From positions 3,658,001 to 3,722,000 of the forward strand of contig NZ_CP102286.1 in NCBI RefSeq assembly GCF_025151215.1: 64,000 nt of DNA. The letters run 5' to 3'. Below, one piece after another: positions 16,277-24,980 of this stretch. The notes beneath the pieces were generated by a model. The model was not told the DNA's origin. It saw nothing but the letters and a program-made list of their open reading frames with translations, and did no database searches. The position numbers were made by a program, and so were the translations under genes. How positions within the stretch are numbered: position 1 is the first letter of the stretch; each line of letters begins with the position of its first letter. Source of the DNA: Parabacteroides merdae ATCC 43184 (GTDB lineage Bacteria; Bacteroidota; Bacteroidia; Bacteroidales; Tannerellaceae).

Positions 16277-17815
16277 ATGTTAGTCAAATCTTACGCTGCC
16301 GCCGTGCAAGGCATATCGGCAACGGTCGTTACGATCGAAGTAAATTGCACGAAAGGTATCCAATTCTTTTTGGTAGGGTTGCCCGATGTGGCTGTCCGTG
16401 AAAGCCATGAACGCATTATCTCTGCTCTTCAGGTGAGTGGCTACAAGTTTCCCCGTAACCGCATTGTGATCAATATGGCGCCTGCCGATATCCGGAAGGA
16501 AGGTTCGTCGTATGATTTGCCGCTTGCGATCGGCATCTTGGCAGCAGCCGAAGAGCTGGATGCTTCCCGGCTAGGCCACTACATGATGATGGGAGAGCTT
16601 TCATTGGACGGCAGCTTGAAGTCGGTAAAGGGAATTCTGCCGATTGCGATCAAGGCGCGTGAAGAGGGATTCAAAGGTTTTATCGTTCCCAAGCAGAATG
16701 CCCGTGAGGCCGCTGTCGTCAATGACCTGGATGTGTATGGCGTTTCGACCATCAAAGAAGTGATCGAGTTCATTGCAGGAAGACGGGATTTGGAGCCGAC
16801 GGTTGTCAATACCCGTGAGGAATTTTATGCCCGGCAACTTCAGTTTGAAGCGGATTTCTCGGATGTACGCGGACAGGAAAATGTGAAGCGTGCGCTGGAA
16901 GTAGCCGCCGCCGGAAGCCACAACCTGATCCTGATCGGTCCGCCGGGGAGTGGCAAATCGATGCTCGCCAAACGTCTCCCTTCCATCTTGCCACCTTTTA
17001 CCTTGCAGGAGTCGCTCGAGACCACCAAGATACATTCGGTCGCCGGCAAGATCGGGCTGGACACTTCCCTGATGACGCAACGTCCGTTCCGTTCGCCCCA
17101 TCACACGATTTCGAATGTGGCGATGGTCGGTGGAGGCGCTTTCCCGCAGCCGGGAGAGATCAGCCTGGCACATAACGGAATCTTGTTCTTGGATGAATTG
17201 CCCGAATTCAACCGGAGCGTGCTCGAGGTCATGCGCCAACCATTGGAAGACCGGACGATAACGGTCTCTCGTGCCCGCTTATCTGTTGATTATCCGGCCA
17301 ACTTCATGTTGGTCGCTTCCATGAATCCTTGTCCTTGCGGATATTATAATCACCCCGATCGCCCTTGTCTCTGTTCTCCGGGTGCTGTCCAGAAATACAT
17401 GAATCGTGTTTCCGGCCCTTTGCTCGACCGGATCGATATACAGGTAGAAGTCGTGCCGGTCCCTTTCGAGAAGATATCCGACGGACGCCCTTCCGAATGT
17501 AGCGAAGCGATACGCGAGCGCGTGATGAAAGCCCGCGCTATCCAGGAAAAACGCTTTGCCGCGCATGAGGGTATTTACAGCAATGCCCAGATGACCTCCA
17601 AACTGCTTCATGAATACGCCGTGCCTGATGCTGCCGGCCTGTCTTTACTGAAGGTCGCCATGCAGCGCCTCAATCTTTCCGCTCGCGCCTACGACCGCAT
17701 CCTGAAAGTCTCCCGTACGATCGCCGACCTGGAAGCCTCTCCGAATATCGAGGCACGCCATCTGGCGGAAGCCATACAATACCGGAGCCTGGACCGGGAA
17801 ACATGGGGGACGTAA
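16277..17815 (+). CDS. YifB/ComM family Mg-chelatase-like AAA ATPase
   Basis: 512 residues. The N-terminal domain (residues 1-180) is a ChlI/Lon-protease-like subdomain (VEVNCTKGIQFFLVGLPDVAVRESHERI). The AAA+ core follows: Walker A GPPGSGKSMLAKR near residue 220, Walker B ILFLDELPEF near 300, and a sensor region SMNPCPCGYYNH with the family's cysteine-rich loop. The C-terminal Mg_chelatase_C domain ends with SRTIADLEASPNIEARHLAEAIQYR. ComM homologues act as hexameric helicases promoting branch migration during natural transformation; that role here is inferred from family. Single gene, no partner nearby. Confidence 0.92.
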   Translation: MLVKSYAAAVQGISATVVTIEVNCTKGIQFFLVGLPDVAVRESHERIISALQVSGYKFPRNRIVINMAPADIRKEGSSYDLPLAIGILAAAEELDASRLGHYMMMGELSLDGSLKSVKGILPIAIKAREEGFKGFIVPKQNAREAAVVNDLDVYGVSTIKEVIEFIAGRRDLEPTVVNTREEFYARQLQFEADFSDVRGQENVKRALEVAAAGSHNLILIGPPGSGKSMLAKRLPSILPPFTLQESLETTKIHSVAGKIGLDTSLMTQRPFRSPHHTISNVAMVGGGAFPQPGEISLAHNGILFLDELPEFNRSVLEVMRQPLEDRTITVSRARLSVDYPANFMLVASMNPCPCGYYNHPDRPCLCSPGAVQKYMNRVSGPLLDRIDIQVEVVPVPFEKISDGRPSECSEAIRERVMKARAIQEKRFAAHEGIYSNAQMTSKLLHEYAVPDAAGLSLLKVAMQRLNLSARAYDRILKVSRTIADLEASPNIEARHLAEAIQYRSLDRETWGT

Positions 17816-17831
17816 GCCGGTTTCATTTATT

Positions 17832-18071
17832 TTAAAATTGGAGATCGGAAAAAGCATTAGGAGAAAATAAAATGAATGCCTCTGGCGTGAACCAATATCT
17901 TTCGCCTGCCCGGAGCGCGGCGACCGCCTGTGCGTATAGCTGTCCGTATTCGACAGAACGGTCTGGACGGATGTTCCCGTTTATCTCGATGCAGACGAAA
18001 CGGCGGCTACCGGTCGGATCAGCCAGCAAGTCCCAGTTGTTGCGTTTTTTATTTAGGATAAAAGTACCGCC
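17832..18071 (-). pseudogene. C-terminal remnant of a VirE/DUF3874-type protein
   Basis: On the minus strand an open stretch without a start codon reads GGTFILNKKRNNWDLLADP, then TGSRRFVCIEINGNI, then QLYAQAVAALRAGERYWFT and stops at 17832. This matches, from memory, the C-terminal part of the VirE/DUF3874 P-loop proteins that in Bacteroides often lie next to HU-like DNA-binding genes. A TGA at 18072-18074 closes the frame upstream and no ATPase core is present, so it is a decayed fragment. An HU-like gene lies 200 bp away on the other strand, consistent with a former module. Confidence 0.6.
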
Positions 18072-18125
18072 TCATTCGTGTTTATCCTATTATTATTTGT
18101 ATCTTTACTGCCACGTTATTGACTA

Positions 18126-18213
18126 TTCGACCTAGGGCGAAAAGCCTTTCGACTTAGGTCGAATACCTTTTCCACCTTGGGCAAAAACCTTTTCGACCTT
18201 CGTCAAAAACATA
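18126..18213. repeat. Four tandem 22-bp dyad repeats upstream of the HU-like gene
   Basis: Units start at 18126, 18148, 18170 and 18192, each about TTCGACCTAGGTCGAA plus AACC. Unit 2 is nearly a perfect palindrome (TTCGACTTAGGTCGAA). The 22-bp period equals about two helical turns, so all dyads face the same side of the DNA. The array ends 57 bp before the HU-like start codon, placing it well for autoregulation. Confidence 0.75.
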
Positions 18214-18270
18214 CAAAGAAGGCAGGAAAGCGATAAAGTCTTATTATTCACCATTTAATCTATTACTAAT

Positions 18271-18918
18271 ATGACAGCACGTTACAGAATGGAGCGTAAC
18301 CCGGATTCCGGGAAGAACGGCAATAAAATGCCTCTTCACCCAAGATTGATCCCCTATGAGACCGTCAGCATTAAAAAGTTGATGAAATATGCCAAATCCC
18401 GCTCCACCTATTCGGAGGCCGACATTGCCGGCGCCTTGCAGCTGATCACCGACTTGGTGACGGAACGCTTGCGCGAAGGCGATAACGTGGAGATCGAGGG
18501 TCTCGGCTTCTTCAGTGTCTCGCTCCAATCTCGCGCGGTGATGTCTAAAACGGAACTGAGGAGCGAATCTGTCCGTTTCAAGAACGTCAATTTCCGATGC
18601 TGCCAGCAGTTGAAGAAGGCCTTGAAGACGATGCCGCTCACGCGTATGAAAAGTTCAGGTCACTGTGCACCCGGCATGGCGGACCGGGAGGAACTTCTTT
18701 ACCGCTATCTGGACGAGAACTCTTATATCACCGTCCGTTCCTACCGTTATCTTATCGGGCTGTCTGACTACAGTGCGCGCAAGGATTTGGCCGCATTGGT
18801 CGCTTCCGGCCGTCTGGTGAAGGGAGGCAGCCGTTTGTTTGCCATCTATACCCTTCCGAAAGAGGAAGACACGGGCATCCCTCAACCTTTGGTGGTCGAT
18901 TCGAACTTGCCTGGATGA
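18271..18918 (+). CDS. HU-like DNA-binding protein with C-terminal winged-helix-like extension
   Basis: 215 residues, much longer than classical HU (about 90). Residues 25-125 show the Bacteroidetes HU-like domain: a basic start, SIKKLMKYAKSRSTYSEADI, then ITDLVTERLREGDNVEIEGL and GFFSVSLQSRAVM. Residues about 135-195 (REELLYRYLDENSYITVRSY, LSDYSARKDLAALVASGRL) look like a DNA-binding winged helix. It is a candidate nucleoid or local regulator. The tandem dyads upstream and the VirE/DUF3874 remnant beside it suggest the usual HU/VirE neighbourhood that has partly decayed. No capsule genes follow here. Confidence 0.8.
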   Translation: MTARYRMERNPDSGKNGNKMPLHPRLIPYETVSIKKLMKYAKSRSTYSEADIAGALQLITDLVTERLREGDNVEIEGLGFFSVSLQSRAVMSKTELRSESVRFKNVNFRCCQQLKKALKTMPLTRMKSSGHCAPGMADREELLYRYLDENSYITVRSYRYLIGLSDYSARKDLAALVASGRLVKGGSRLFAIYTLPKEEDTGIPQPLVVDSNLPG

Positions 18919-18935
18919 AGGCCGGATACCGGGGT

Positions 18936-18962
18936 TGAAGGCAATCCGGGCGGGTGCCTTCA
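18936..18962. terminator. Hairpin between convergent HU-like and AraC genes
   Basis: TGAAGGCA pairs with TGCCTTCA around an 11-base G-rich loop, 17 bp after the HU-like stop. No T run follows, so the terminator role is tentative. Confidence 0.4.
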
Positions 18963-19040
18963 CCTGTTGAGGCTTGTTGCAAGGCGGGTTGTACAGGGTG
19001 GGTGAAGCTGAAATGACCCAGCGGCCCGGAACTTTTGTTT

Positions 19041-19889
19041 TTAGCTGTTCCGGTATTCCAACGGCCCCATCCCCACATGCCGCTTGAAATATTTGCCGAA
19101 GAAAGACATATTCGTGAAATTCAGCGAATAGGCGATGTCGTGGATCGATAGGTCGGTCGATTTCAACTGTGCCTTCGCATCCATGATCACCATAGAGGTG
19201 ATGATCTCGACACAAGTCTTGTCGGTCGTCTGCTTGACAATCGTGCTGAGATGCGCCGGAGTTATGCCGAGTTTCTTGGCATACCACGCAACGGAACGTT
19301 GCGTGGTATAGTTCTGCATAACCAGATGATTGAAGTTTTTGCTTATTTGTTCTGCTTTGGAGAGATTCGTTTTGTTCAGTGTCTTGTCTTTATACATGGC
19401 CCCTACTCCGAGAAGCACGCCTGAAAGCAGATGGTTAAGGATATCTTTGTTCAGCTTGGGGCCGCAGAATCCATACGTTTTGACAAGTAGCGAAAAATAA
19501 TCTTTCAGCAATTGGGCCGGCTGTTCTTTCAGTTCGATAATCGGGCTGTCTTTTACGACATACAGCATGTCCATTGCCGATTTGCCTATATTGGCATGGT
19601 TGGTGAACTCGGACGAAAAACCCATAAAATAGATCTGCAAATCTCCTTCCACTTTATGAATTTGTAAGATTGTTCCCGGCAGGATCGTGATAAAGCTGCC
19701 TGGCTTCACTTGGTAGCGTGTCAGATTTATGGAAGCCTCGATCTCGCCTTGCATGCAAAGCACGAATATCTCCGCTTTCAACCTGCAAGGATAGTTGGCA
19801 TACAAACTCAACAAACCGATGTCTTTATGCGAAAGGTTCCCGATGATCCAATCGTCGGGAAGGTCTATTTTGGGGATGTCGTTTTCCAT
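19041..19889 (-). CDS. AraC family transcriptional regulator
   Basis: 282 residues. The N-terminal 150 residues form a cupin-like sensing domain (VLCMQGEIEASINLTRYQV, KPGSFITILPGTILQIHKVE). The C-terminal two helix-turn-helix motifs are RSVAWYAKKLGITPAHLSTI and LSIHDIAYSLNFTNMSFFGKYF with the family end HVGMGPLEYR. It is divergent from the DUF4493/PCMD operon, separated by 276 bp with no other gene, so it is the best candidate regulator of that operon (inference). Confidence 0.9.
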   Translation of the reverse strand: MENDIPKIDLPDDWIIGNLSHKDIGLLSLYANYPCRLKAEIFVLCMQGEIEASINLTRYQVKPGSFITILPGTILQIHKVEGDLQIYFMGFSSEFTNHANIGKSAMDMLYVVKDSPIIELKEQPAQLLKDYFSLLVKTYGFCGPKLNKDILNHLLSGVLLGVGAMYKDKTLNKTNLSKAEQISKNFNHLVMQNYTTQRSVAWYAKKLGITPAHLSTIVKQTTDKTCVEIITSMVIMDAKAQLKSTDLSIHDIAYSLNFTNMSFFGKYFKRHVGMGPLEYRNS

Positions 19890-20165
19890 ATTCAGAATAC
19901 ATTAGAATATATGCAAAGATATGAAAAATAGGACACGCAAAAAGTGTTGAATGATAAAATCCGGTTTAAGTTAGGATATTATAATTGACTATTTGGAACA
20001 AAATCTAAAAAAGCGGACAGGTAATCGTATAAATAGACCTTGTGAGATCTTTTGTGTTGTCGTTATTTTGCATCGATTTTGATAGGTGGAGAAAGAGCAT
20101 TACTCCGGTTGTTTTGTGAATTTTGACAGCCAACAGAATTAGGGCTAAACTATATTACTATATAG

Positions 20166-22835
20166 ATGAAGAAATGTATGATTGAATATGGTCTTGGGAA
20201 GATCATGGCTTTATGGATATGTGTTTTGGGGGTACTTATCTGTGCCTCTTCTTGTGATTCCGATCGTGTGCCTGCCGATGGAATTGGAAAGCTGCGCTTG
20301 TCATTATCGGCAGACACTACTTCTTTGAACAAAGGTATCAACAACTCCACTAAAGCAGCCGTTTCGGATGAGTTCGAAAAGTTCCTGACTACGGCTGATT
20401 ACAAGATCCGTATCGTACAGCAGTCCGATACAGTCCAATCGTATGACCGCTTCGATGAGATGCCTTCTGAAATCGAACTGAAAGAGGGGGCTTATACCCT
20501 CATCGCCTCCAAAGGTGACAACCTCCCTTCTGCTTTTGAAAACCCTTATTTTGAAGGAAGTACCGACTTTACGGTGAAAGCTGACATGAGTACGCCTATC
20601 GATGTGACTTGTACACTTGGAAATGCGAGAATCACGGTCGACTATACCGAGGACTTCAAGGAGGCATATTCTGATTATACTGTTTTGTTGAGTTCGGCCT
20701 TTACATCCGGCAGCCTGGAAATAAAGAAAGATGAAATGCGTCCGGCCTATATGCAAGTAGCTAAAGAAGGGTCGGAATTAGGTATCGCCATCCGTTTGAA
20801 GAAAATCACCGAAGACAAGGAAAAAACATATAAAATCCCGACTCCTCTTTCTATCGAACGTCGCCAGAACATTCGCCTGATCTTTAAAACGGATGGAGAG
20901 GCCTTGGATGGCATCGGTCTGGAAATTATCCTGGATGATGAAATGACAAATGTCACGCTGAATGAAGGGATACCTGATTTTATGTGGAAGCCGTTTGAGA
21001 AGCCGACACTGTCTCCGGATGATTTTACGAATGGAGAATCTTTTACCATTAAAGTCGGAAAGTTCGAGAAGAGTCCTACAGTTGGATTTGCTATGCCGGC
21101 AGGTATTGCCTCTTTGTGTGTCAAGCAATGGCGGGAAGAAAAAGAAAACGAAGAGATTACCTACGACTTGGCGACGGACGAAGGAGTTACCGCCGCTTTA
21201 GGGAAGAATTTCAAATGGTCGGTCAATGGTAAGGCGAATACTAATGTGAAAGGAGAAAGAAAAACCGGACAGCTATTTTTGAAAGATGCAATCAATAGTT
21301 TGGAGGCTCCTATCGAGGAAGACCAAACTTATACTTATCATTATGAGTTTTCTGGAGTTGATGCGACAGGAAAGGCACATGCGACAAATGTATTGGGGGT
21401 AACAGTTGTTGTACAGCCAGCCGGCCAGCCGATCATAACATTTGACGGCTTTCCTGAAACAACGATTATAGAGGGTGATGACATGTCGAAAGAAATAGAA
21501 GCTAAATTTGAGGCTGAAGGTATAATCGATGAAACGAAAACGACATTGACAATTAATGACGGGGTAGATGATAAAGTGTATAATATTCTAACCGATGGAA
21601 CTGTTTTATATAATGATTGGGGTATTAGTGTTGAGTCGGGTAATAATGCGACAGCAACGCTTAAATTCCCAAAAGTCTTTTCTTCCCGGTTAGAGGCTCC
21701 TATGGAAGGAGAGAAAACATTTACTTATAAATTGGATTTAGCGGATAAGAAAGGACGCAGTTTCCCGACTCTGACAAAGACATTGACGGTAAAGGCGCCG
21801 GTGTTTGAGTTGACACCGTCTGCTAATGGTGGGGATGCTTTTGCTTGCCGGGCTTTTCTGCGGGCAAAGGTTTCTGATGGAACACATCCTGATAATCTTA
21901 AATTCCAATGGAGAAAAGTCGGTAATGGAAGTTGGAACAATTGCAAGAACCATACTTACCAAACGGATGAGATATGTGATACATTGAAGAATCTGACATC
22001 AGGAGGACAGCAATATGAAATACGTGCAATTTACCGGGAAAAAGAAAAGCGTGTAACGGAACCGATTGTGATAACAACCGAAAATGTGGTGGAGTTGGAA
22101 GATGGCTCTTTTGAAAATTGGCATAAGAAAGAAGTTTATAAGAAAACAATATGGTCTGTTGGAACTACCGGTTTAGGGATAGATCAGTGGTGGCCTTATA
22201 ATGAAGGAGGTTCTTCGTGGTGGGCAACCCGAAATGCGTTGACAACTTCACAAAGAAGCGGTGTTTCATGTTATTATACATCCTATTCCGGAACAGTCCC
22301 TGTTGATAATGGGTATGAAGGGAAAGCGGCTGAAATCAGTACGCTTGGATGGAAAGAAGGAAATACATTTACGGAACTTGGAGGTGAAAGTGGAACGCAT
22401 TCTGCCGGAATGTTGTTTTTAGGCTCTCATTCTGCAACCAGCAATGGGGTTGAGACAATTGATTATGGGCATGATTTTAATGTTCGTCCTAATGCGTTTG
22501 AATTCTACTATAAGTTCAAATCTTTAAATAGTGAATCTTTTGAAGCTTATATTGTAGTAGAAAATAGGGAAAACGGAACTGTAACGCAGTTGGGAAGTGG
22601 TAGAATCATGAGTAATCAGGATCAGGCTTCATTTGCTCCGGTAAGAGTAAATGTTCATTATACCAATACATCATTGAAGGCAACACATATGTATATTGTG
22701 TTTAGATCCAGTACTGCGGATAACCCTTCAGTGGAGGGTGTACAAGGTAGTTTAGGGGCTTTTGACGGATACAGTGATTCTCGGTATGTGGGTAATGTCC
22801 TGACGATCGATAATGTTCGACTAATTTACGAATAA
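20166..22835 (+). CDS. DUF4493/PCMD-type lipoprotein 1
   Basis: 889 residues, exported: hydrophobic signal ending in ICASSC (lipobox; Cys about residue 30). Residues 35-260 are the DUF4493-like region (IGKLRLSLSADT, ELKEGAYTLIASKGDNLPSA, FENPYFEGSTDFTVKADMST), a transthyretin-like fold reminiscent of FimB/Mfa2 proteins. Two Ig-like segments follow (about 290-430 and 430-560). The C-terminal 240 residues begin ELEDGSFENWHKKEVYK and resemble the putative carbohydrate metabolism domain (PCMD). It is the first gene of a six-gene operon; the next start is 2 bp after its stop. Anchored in the outer membrane by inference. No catalytic site recognised. Confidence 0.7.
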   Translation: MKKCMIEYGLGKIMALWICVLGVLICASSCDSDRVPADGIGKLRLSLSADTTSLNKGINNSTKAAVSDEFEKFLTTADYKIRIVQQSDTVQSYDRFDEMPSEIELKEGAYTLIASKGDNLPSAFENPYFEGSTDFTVKADMSTPIDVTCTLGNARITVDYTEDFKEAYSDYTVLLSSAFTSGSLEIKKDEMRPAYMQVAKEGSELGIAIRLKKITEDKEKTYKIPTPLSIERRQNIRLIFKTDGEALDGIGLEIILDDEMTNVTLNEGIPDFMWKPFEKPTLSPDDFTNGESFTIKVGKFEKSPTVGFAMPAGIASLCVKQWREEKENEEITYDLATDEGVTAALGKNFKWSVNGKANTNVKGERKTGQLFLKDAINSLEAPIEEDQTYTYHYEFSGVDATGKAHATNVLGVTVVVQPAGQPIITFDGFPETTIIEGDDMSKEIEAKFEAEGIIDETKTTLTINDGVDDKVYNILTDGTVLYNDWGISVESGNNATATLKFPKVFSSRLEAPMEGEKTFTYKLDLADKKGRSFPTLTKTLTVKAPVFELTPSANGGDAFACRAFLRAKVSDGTHPDNLKFQWRKVGNGSWNNCKNHTYQTDEICDTLKNLTSGGQQYEIRAIYREKEKRVTEPIVITTENVVELEDGSFENWHKKEVYKKTIWSVGTTGLGIDQWWPYNEGGSSWWATRNALTTSQRSGVSCYYTSYSGTVPVDNGYEGKAAEISTLGWKEGNTFTELGGESGTHSAGMLFLGSHSATSNGVETIDYGHDFNVRPNAFEFYYKFKSLNSESFEAYIVVENRENGTVTQLGSGRIMSNQDQASFAPVRVNVHYTNTSLKATHMYIVFRSSTADNPSVEGVQGSLGAFDGYSDSRYVGNVLTIDNVRLIYE

Positions 22836-22837
22836 AT

Positions 22838-23632
22838 ATGAAAAAGACATATATCTTATTTTTAACGGTAATTCTTTCCCTTTTGGCTGCTTGCCAAAAA
22901 GAGGAAAATAGCAGAAGCGACAACTTTGGTGAAGGTTCCGGAGCGCTGCGGTTGGAACAACCTGCGGTTCTGAGCAAGACGGAGATCCCGGTGATTGTGA
23001 TGAAAGGAGCTTTCGGAATGGATGCGAATACATTCCCGATTCGGATCGATCAACAGGGTGCAGATGGTACATATACGAAACATACGAGTTTTGTTTCTTA
23101 TTCGGCTATGATCGATTCCGGTATGCCATTGGTTTTACCGGTAGGAGATTATCAGGTTGTTGCTTCCTCGTACGATCAGGCAGCGGCTGAGGGTCGAGTG
23201 TCTGAAACTCCTTATTTCGAAGGGAAACAGGATTTTGTGATTGAAGAAAAAACAGTCACGTCTGTTCCTTCTTTTACTTGTACGTTTGAAAGTGTGGGAG
23301 TGGAGGTTCGCTTGTCTGACCAGTTCAAAGCGAAGTTGGAAGCCGAACCTCTTAATTACAGTTATTCAGTGACCGTTTATGATGGTGAAGTGTCGTGGAC
23401 GTTCGATCCCGATAAGCATACAAAGCCGGCTTATTATCTGGATCCATGTGAGAATCTGGTGCTGAAAGTCACGGTTAAGCTGGATGGGCTGACCTATCCG
23501 GAACGGACATATTATGTATGCAACCGGAATACAGATAAAGTGTCGATTGGGGAATACTATATTATAACTTTGGATGCCGGAGAAACTGAAACAAAAAGTT
23601 TACGGTTAACGACTAAATGCATAGGAGAATAG
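22838..23632 (+). CDS. DUF4493 lipoprotein 2 (short)
   Basis: 264 residues. Lipoprotein signal MKKTYILFLTVILSLLAAC with Cys at 19. The rest is essentially one DUF4493-like unit: GALRLEQPAVL, then PLVLPVGDYQVVASSYD, TPYFEGKQDFVIEEKTV, then CTFESVGVEVRLSDQFKA. No Ig or PCMD part follows. The recurring phrase 'PYFEG..DF' and 'GxYxxxAS' is shared with all operon members. The stop is 4 bp before the next start, so co-transcription is very likely. It could be the minimal, tip-like or receptor member of the set; function unknown. Confidence 0.7.
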   Translation: MKKTYILFLTVILSLLAACQKEENSRSDNFGEGSGALRLEQPAVLSKTEIPVIVMKGAFGMDANTFPIRIDQQGADGTYTKHTSFVSYSAMIDSGMPLVLPVGDYQVVASSYDQAAAEGRVSETPYFEGKQDFVIEEKTVTSVPSFTCTFESVGVEVRLSDQFKAKLEAEPLNYSYSVTVYDGEVSWTFDPDKHTKPAYYLDPCENLVLKVTVKLDGLTYPERTYYVCNRNTDKVSIGEYYIITLDAGETETKSLRLTTKCIGE

Positions 23633-23636
23633 GCAT

Positions 23637-24974
23637 ATGAAATATAAATACCTGTTATTGTTGCTTTTTTCTCTTCTTTTTTTCTCTTGTGAGATGAAGA
23701 AAGAGATATTGGGACAGACTGATAAAGGTCAGACTGATGACACGACCGTAGAAAACCAGGGGCTGTTAGATTTGGAGTTGAAGCCGGAAAAAGAAGCGGA
23801 TATCCCTGTTTCGAAGGGAGGAAGTACTACTGGTTCACAGACTGTTATATTGGATGTTAATGAGTTTGCTATCGATATCATTGATGTCAATGGTAATACG
23901 GTCAAGCATTATGACAGTTATGCCGATTTGAAGAATGAGGGAGGTTTGTTGCTTCCTGCCGGTCACTATTCGATTCGGGCGACGCTGGGAGAAGACGTGA
24001 ATGCCGGTTTTGACAAGCCCTTTTATTCCGGTACGAATGTGTGTGAAATCACCCCTCAGGAAGTGGCAAAGGTGATTACGGACTGTGTGTTGAGCAATAA
24101 GAAAGTTACGTTCCGTTGTTCGGATGATTTCTTGAAGAAATTTAATGACGATTATTCGATCGTTATTGATAATAAAGTGGGAGCTTTGACTACCCAAAAC
24201 GGGGAAAAAAGGACAACCTATTTGAAGAATACCGGCATCTTACAGTTTACTGTATATGCGACTATGAAGAATGGTGGAAAGACTTTGGTATATAATTATG
24301 ATATGTCGAAAAATGAAGATATCCAGCAATATAATAATATATTGATCGACTTGGATCTTGAAGAAGGCGACAGCTCTCCTGATGAACCGGATGATAACGA
24401 ACCTGTCGAACCGGATGATCCTATTGTGCCGGATGATTCAGTATCAGTTAAAAATCCGGTGATTAAGGTCGACATATCCTTGATCGAGAAAGAATATGTA
24501 ATCGAGATCCCTTCAGATTTTATCGATGCCGGTGGTGAGGGTGATGGTGGCGATGATAATGAAGGAGGTGACACGGTGGCTAAACCTACAATTGTAGGGG
24601 ATGCAGGATTAGACATAAGCCAACCGATCGAGATATCGGGTGCAGGTAATAAAACTGTGCGTGTGAAGATTAATACACCGGGTAAATTGGCTTCGTTAGT
24701 TGTAAAAATAACTTCATCAACATTGGAGGCATTATTACCGGCTGTCGGGCTGACTTCCGAGTTTGATATTTGTGATGAGGGTTTGAAAGAAACTTTGTCA
24801 AAATTAGGATTGTCAGCAACAAAAGGTGCTACGTCTACAACGTTTGATATATCTTCTTTTATGCCGATGATTGCAGGTTTGGGAGGAGGTGATTATCTCT
24901 TTACCATAACTGCGACGGATCAGTTGGGGCAAAAAGCTTCCAAGACATTAACGGTAAGAAACTTGAACGATTAA
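23637..24974 (+). CDS. DUF4493 lipoprotein 3 with acidic linker
   Basis: 445 residues. Signal MKYKYLLLLLFSLLFFSC (Cys 18). The N-terminal 230 residues are DUF4493-like (LLDLELKPE, LLLPAGHYSIRATLGED, FDKPFYSGTNVCEI). A Pro/Asp-rich linker (DEPDDNEPVEPDDPIVPDD, about 245-265) and a Gly/Asp linker (GGEGDGGDDNEGGD, about 300) connect to a C-terminal Ig-like domain (KTVRVKINTPGKLASLVVKI). It has no PCMD. The linker repeats look like a flexible stalk that holds the outer domain away from the membrane. Tightly spaced with both neighbours. Confidence 0.65.
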   Translation: MKYKYLLLLLFSLLFFSCEMKKEILGQTDKGQTDDTTVENQGLLDLELKPEKEADIPVSKGGSTTGSQTVILDVNEFAIDIIDVNGNTVKHYDSYADLKNEGGLLLPAGHYSIRATLGEDVNAGFDKPFYSGTNVCEITPQEVAKVITDCVLSNKKVTFRCSDDFLKKFNDDYSIVIDNKVGALTTQNGEKRTTYLKNTGILQFTVYATMKNGGKTLVYNYDMSKNEDIQQYNNILIDLDLEEGDSSPDEPDDNEPVEPDDPIVPDDSVSVKNPVIKVDISLIEKEYVIEIPSDFIDAGGEGDGGDDNEGGDTVAKPTIVGDAGLDISQPIEISGAGNKTVRVKINTPGKLASLVVKITSSTLEALLPAVGLTSEFDICDEGLKETLSKLGLSATKGATSTTFDISSFMPMIAGLGGGDYLFTITATDQLGQKASKTLTVRNLND

Positions 24975-24980
24975 TGAGTG

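Noticed and set aside
17872..18135. Plus-strand open frame of 87 codons
   Set aside because: It is the antisense shadow of the VirE/DUF3874 remnant on the minus strand; composition is not protein-like.
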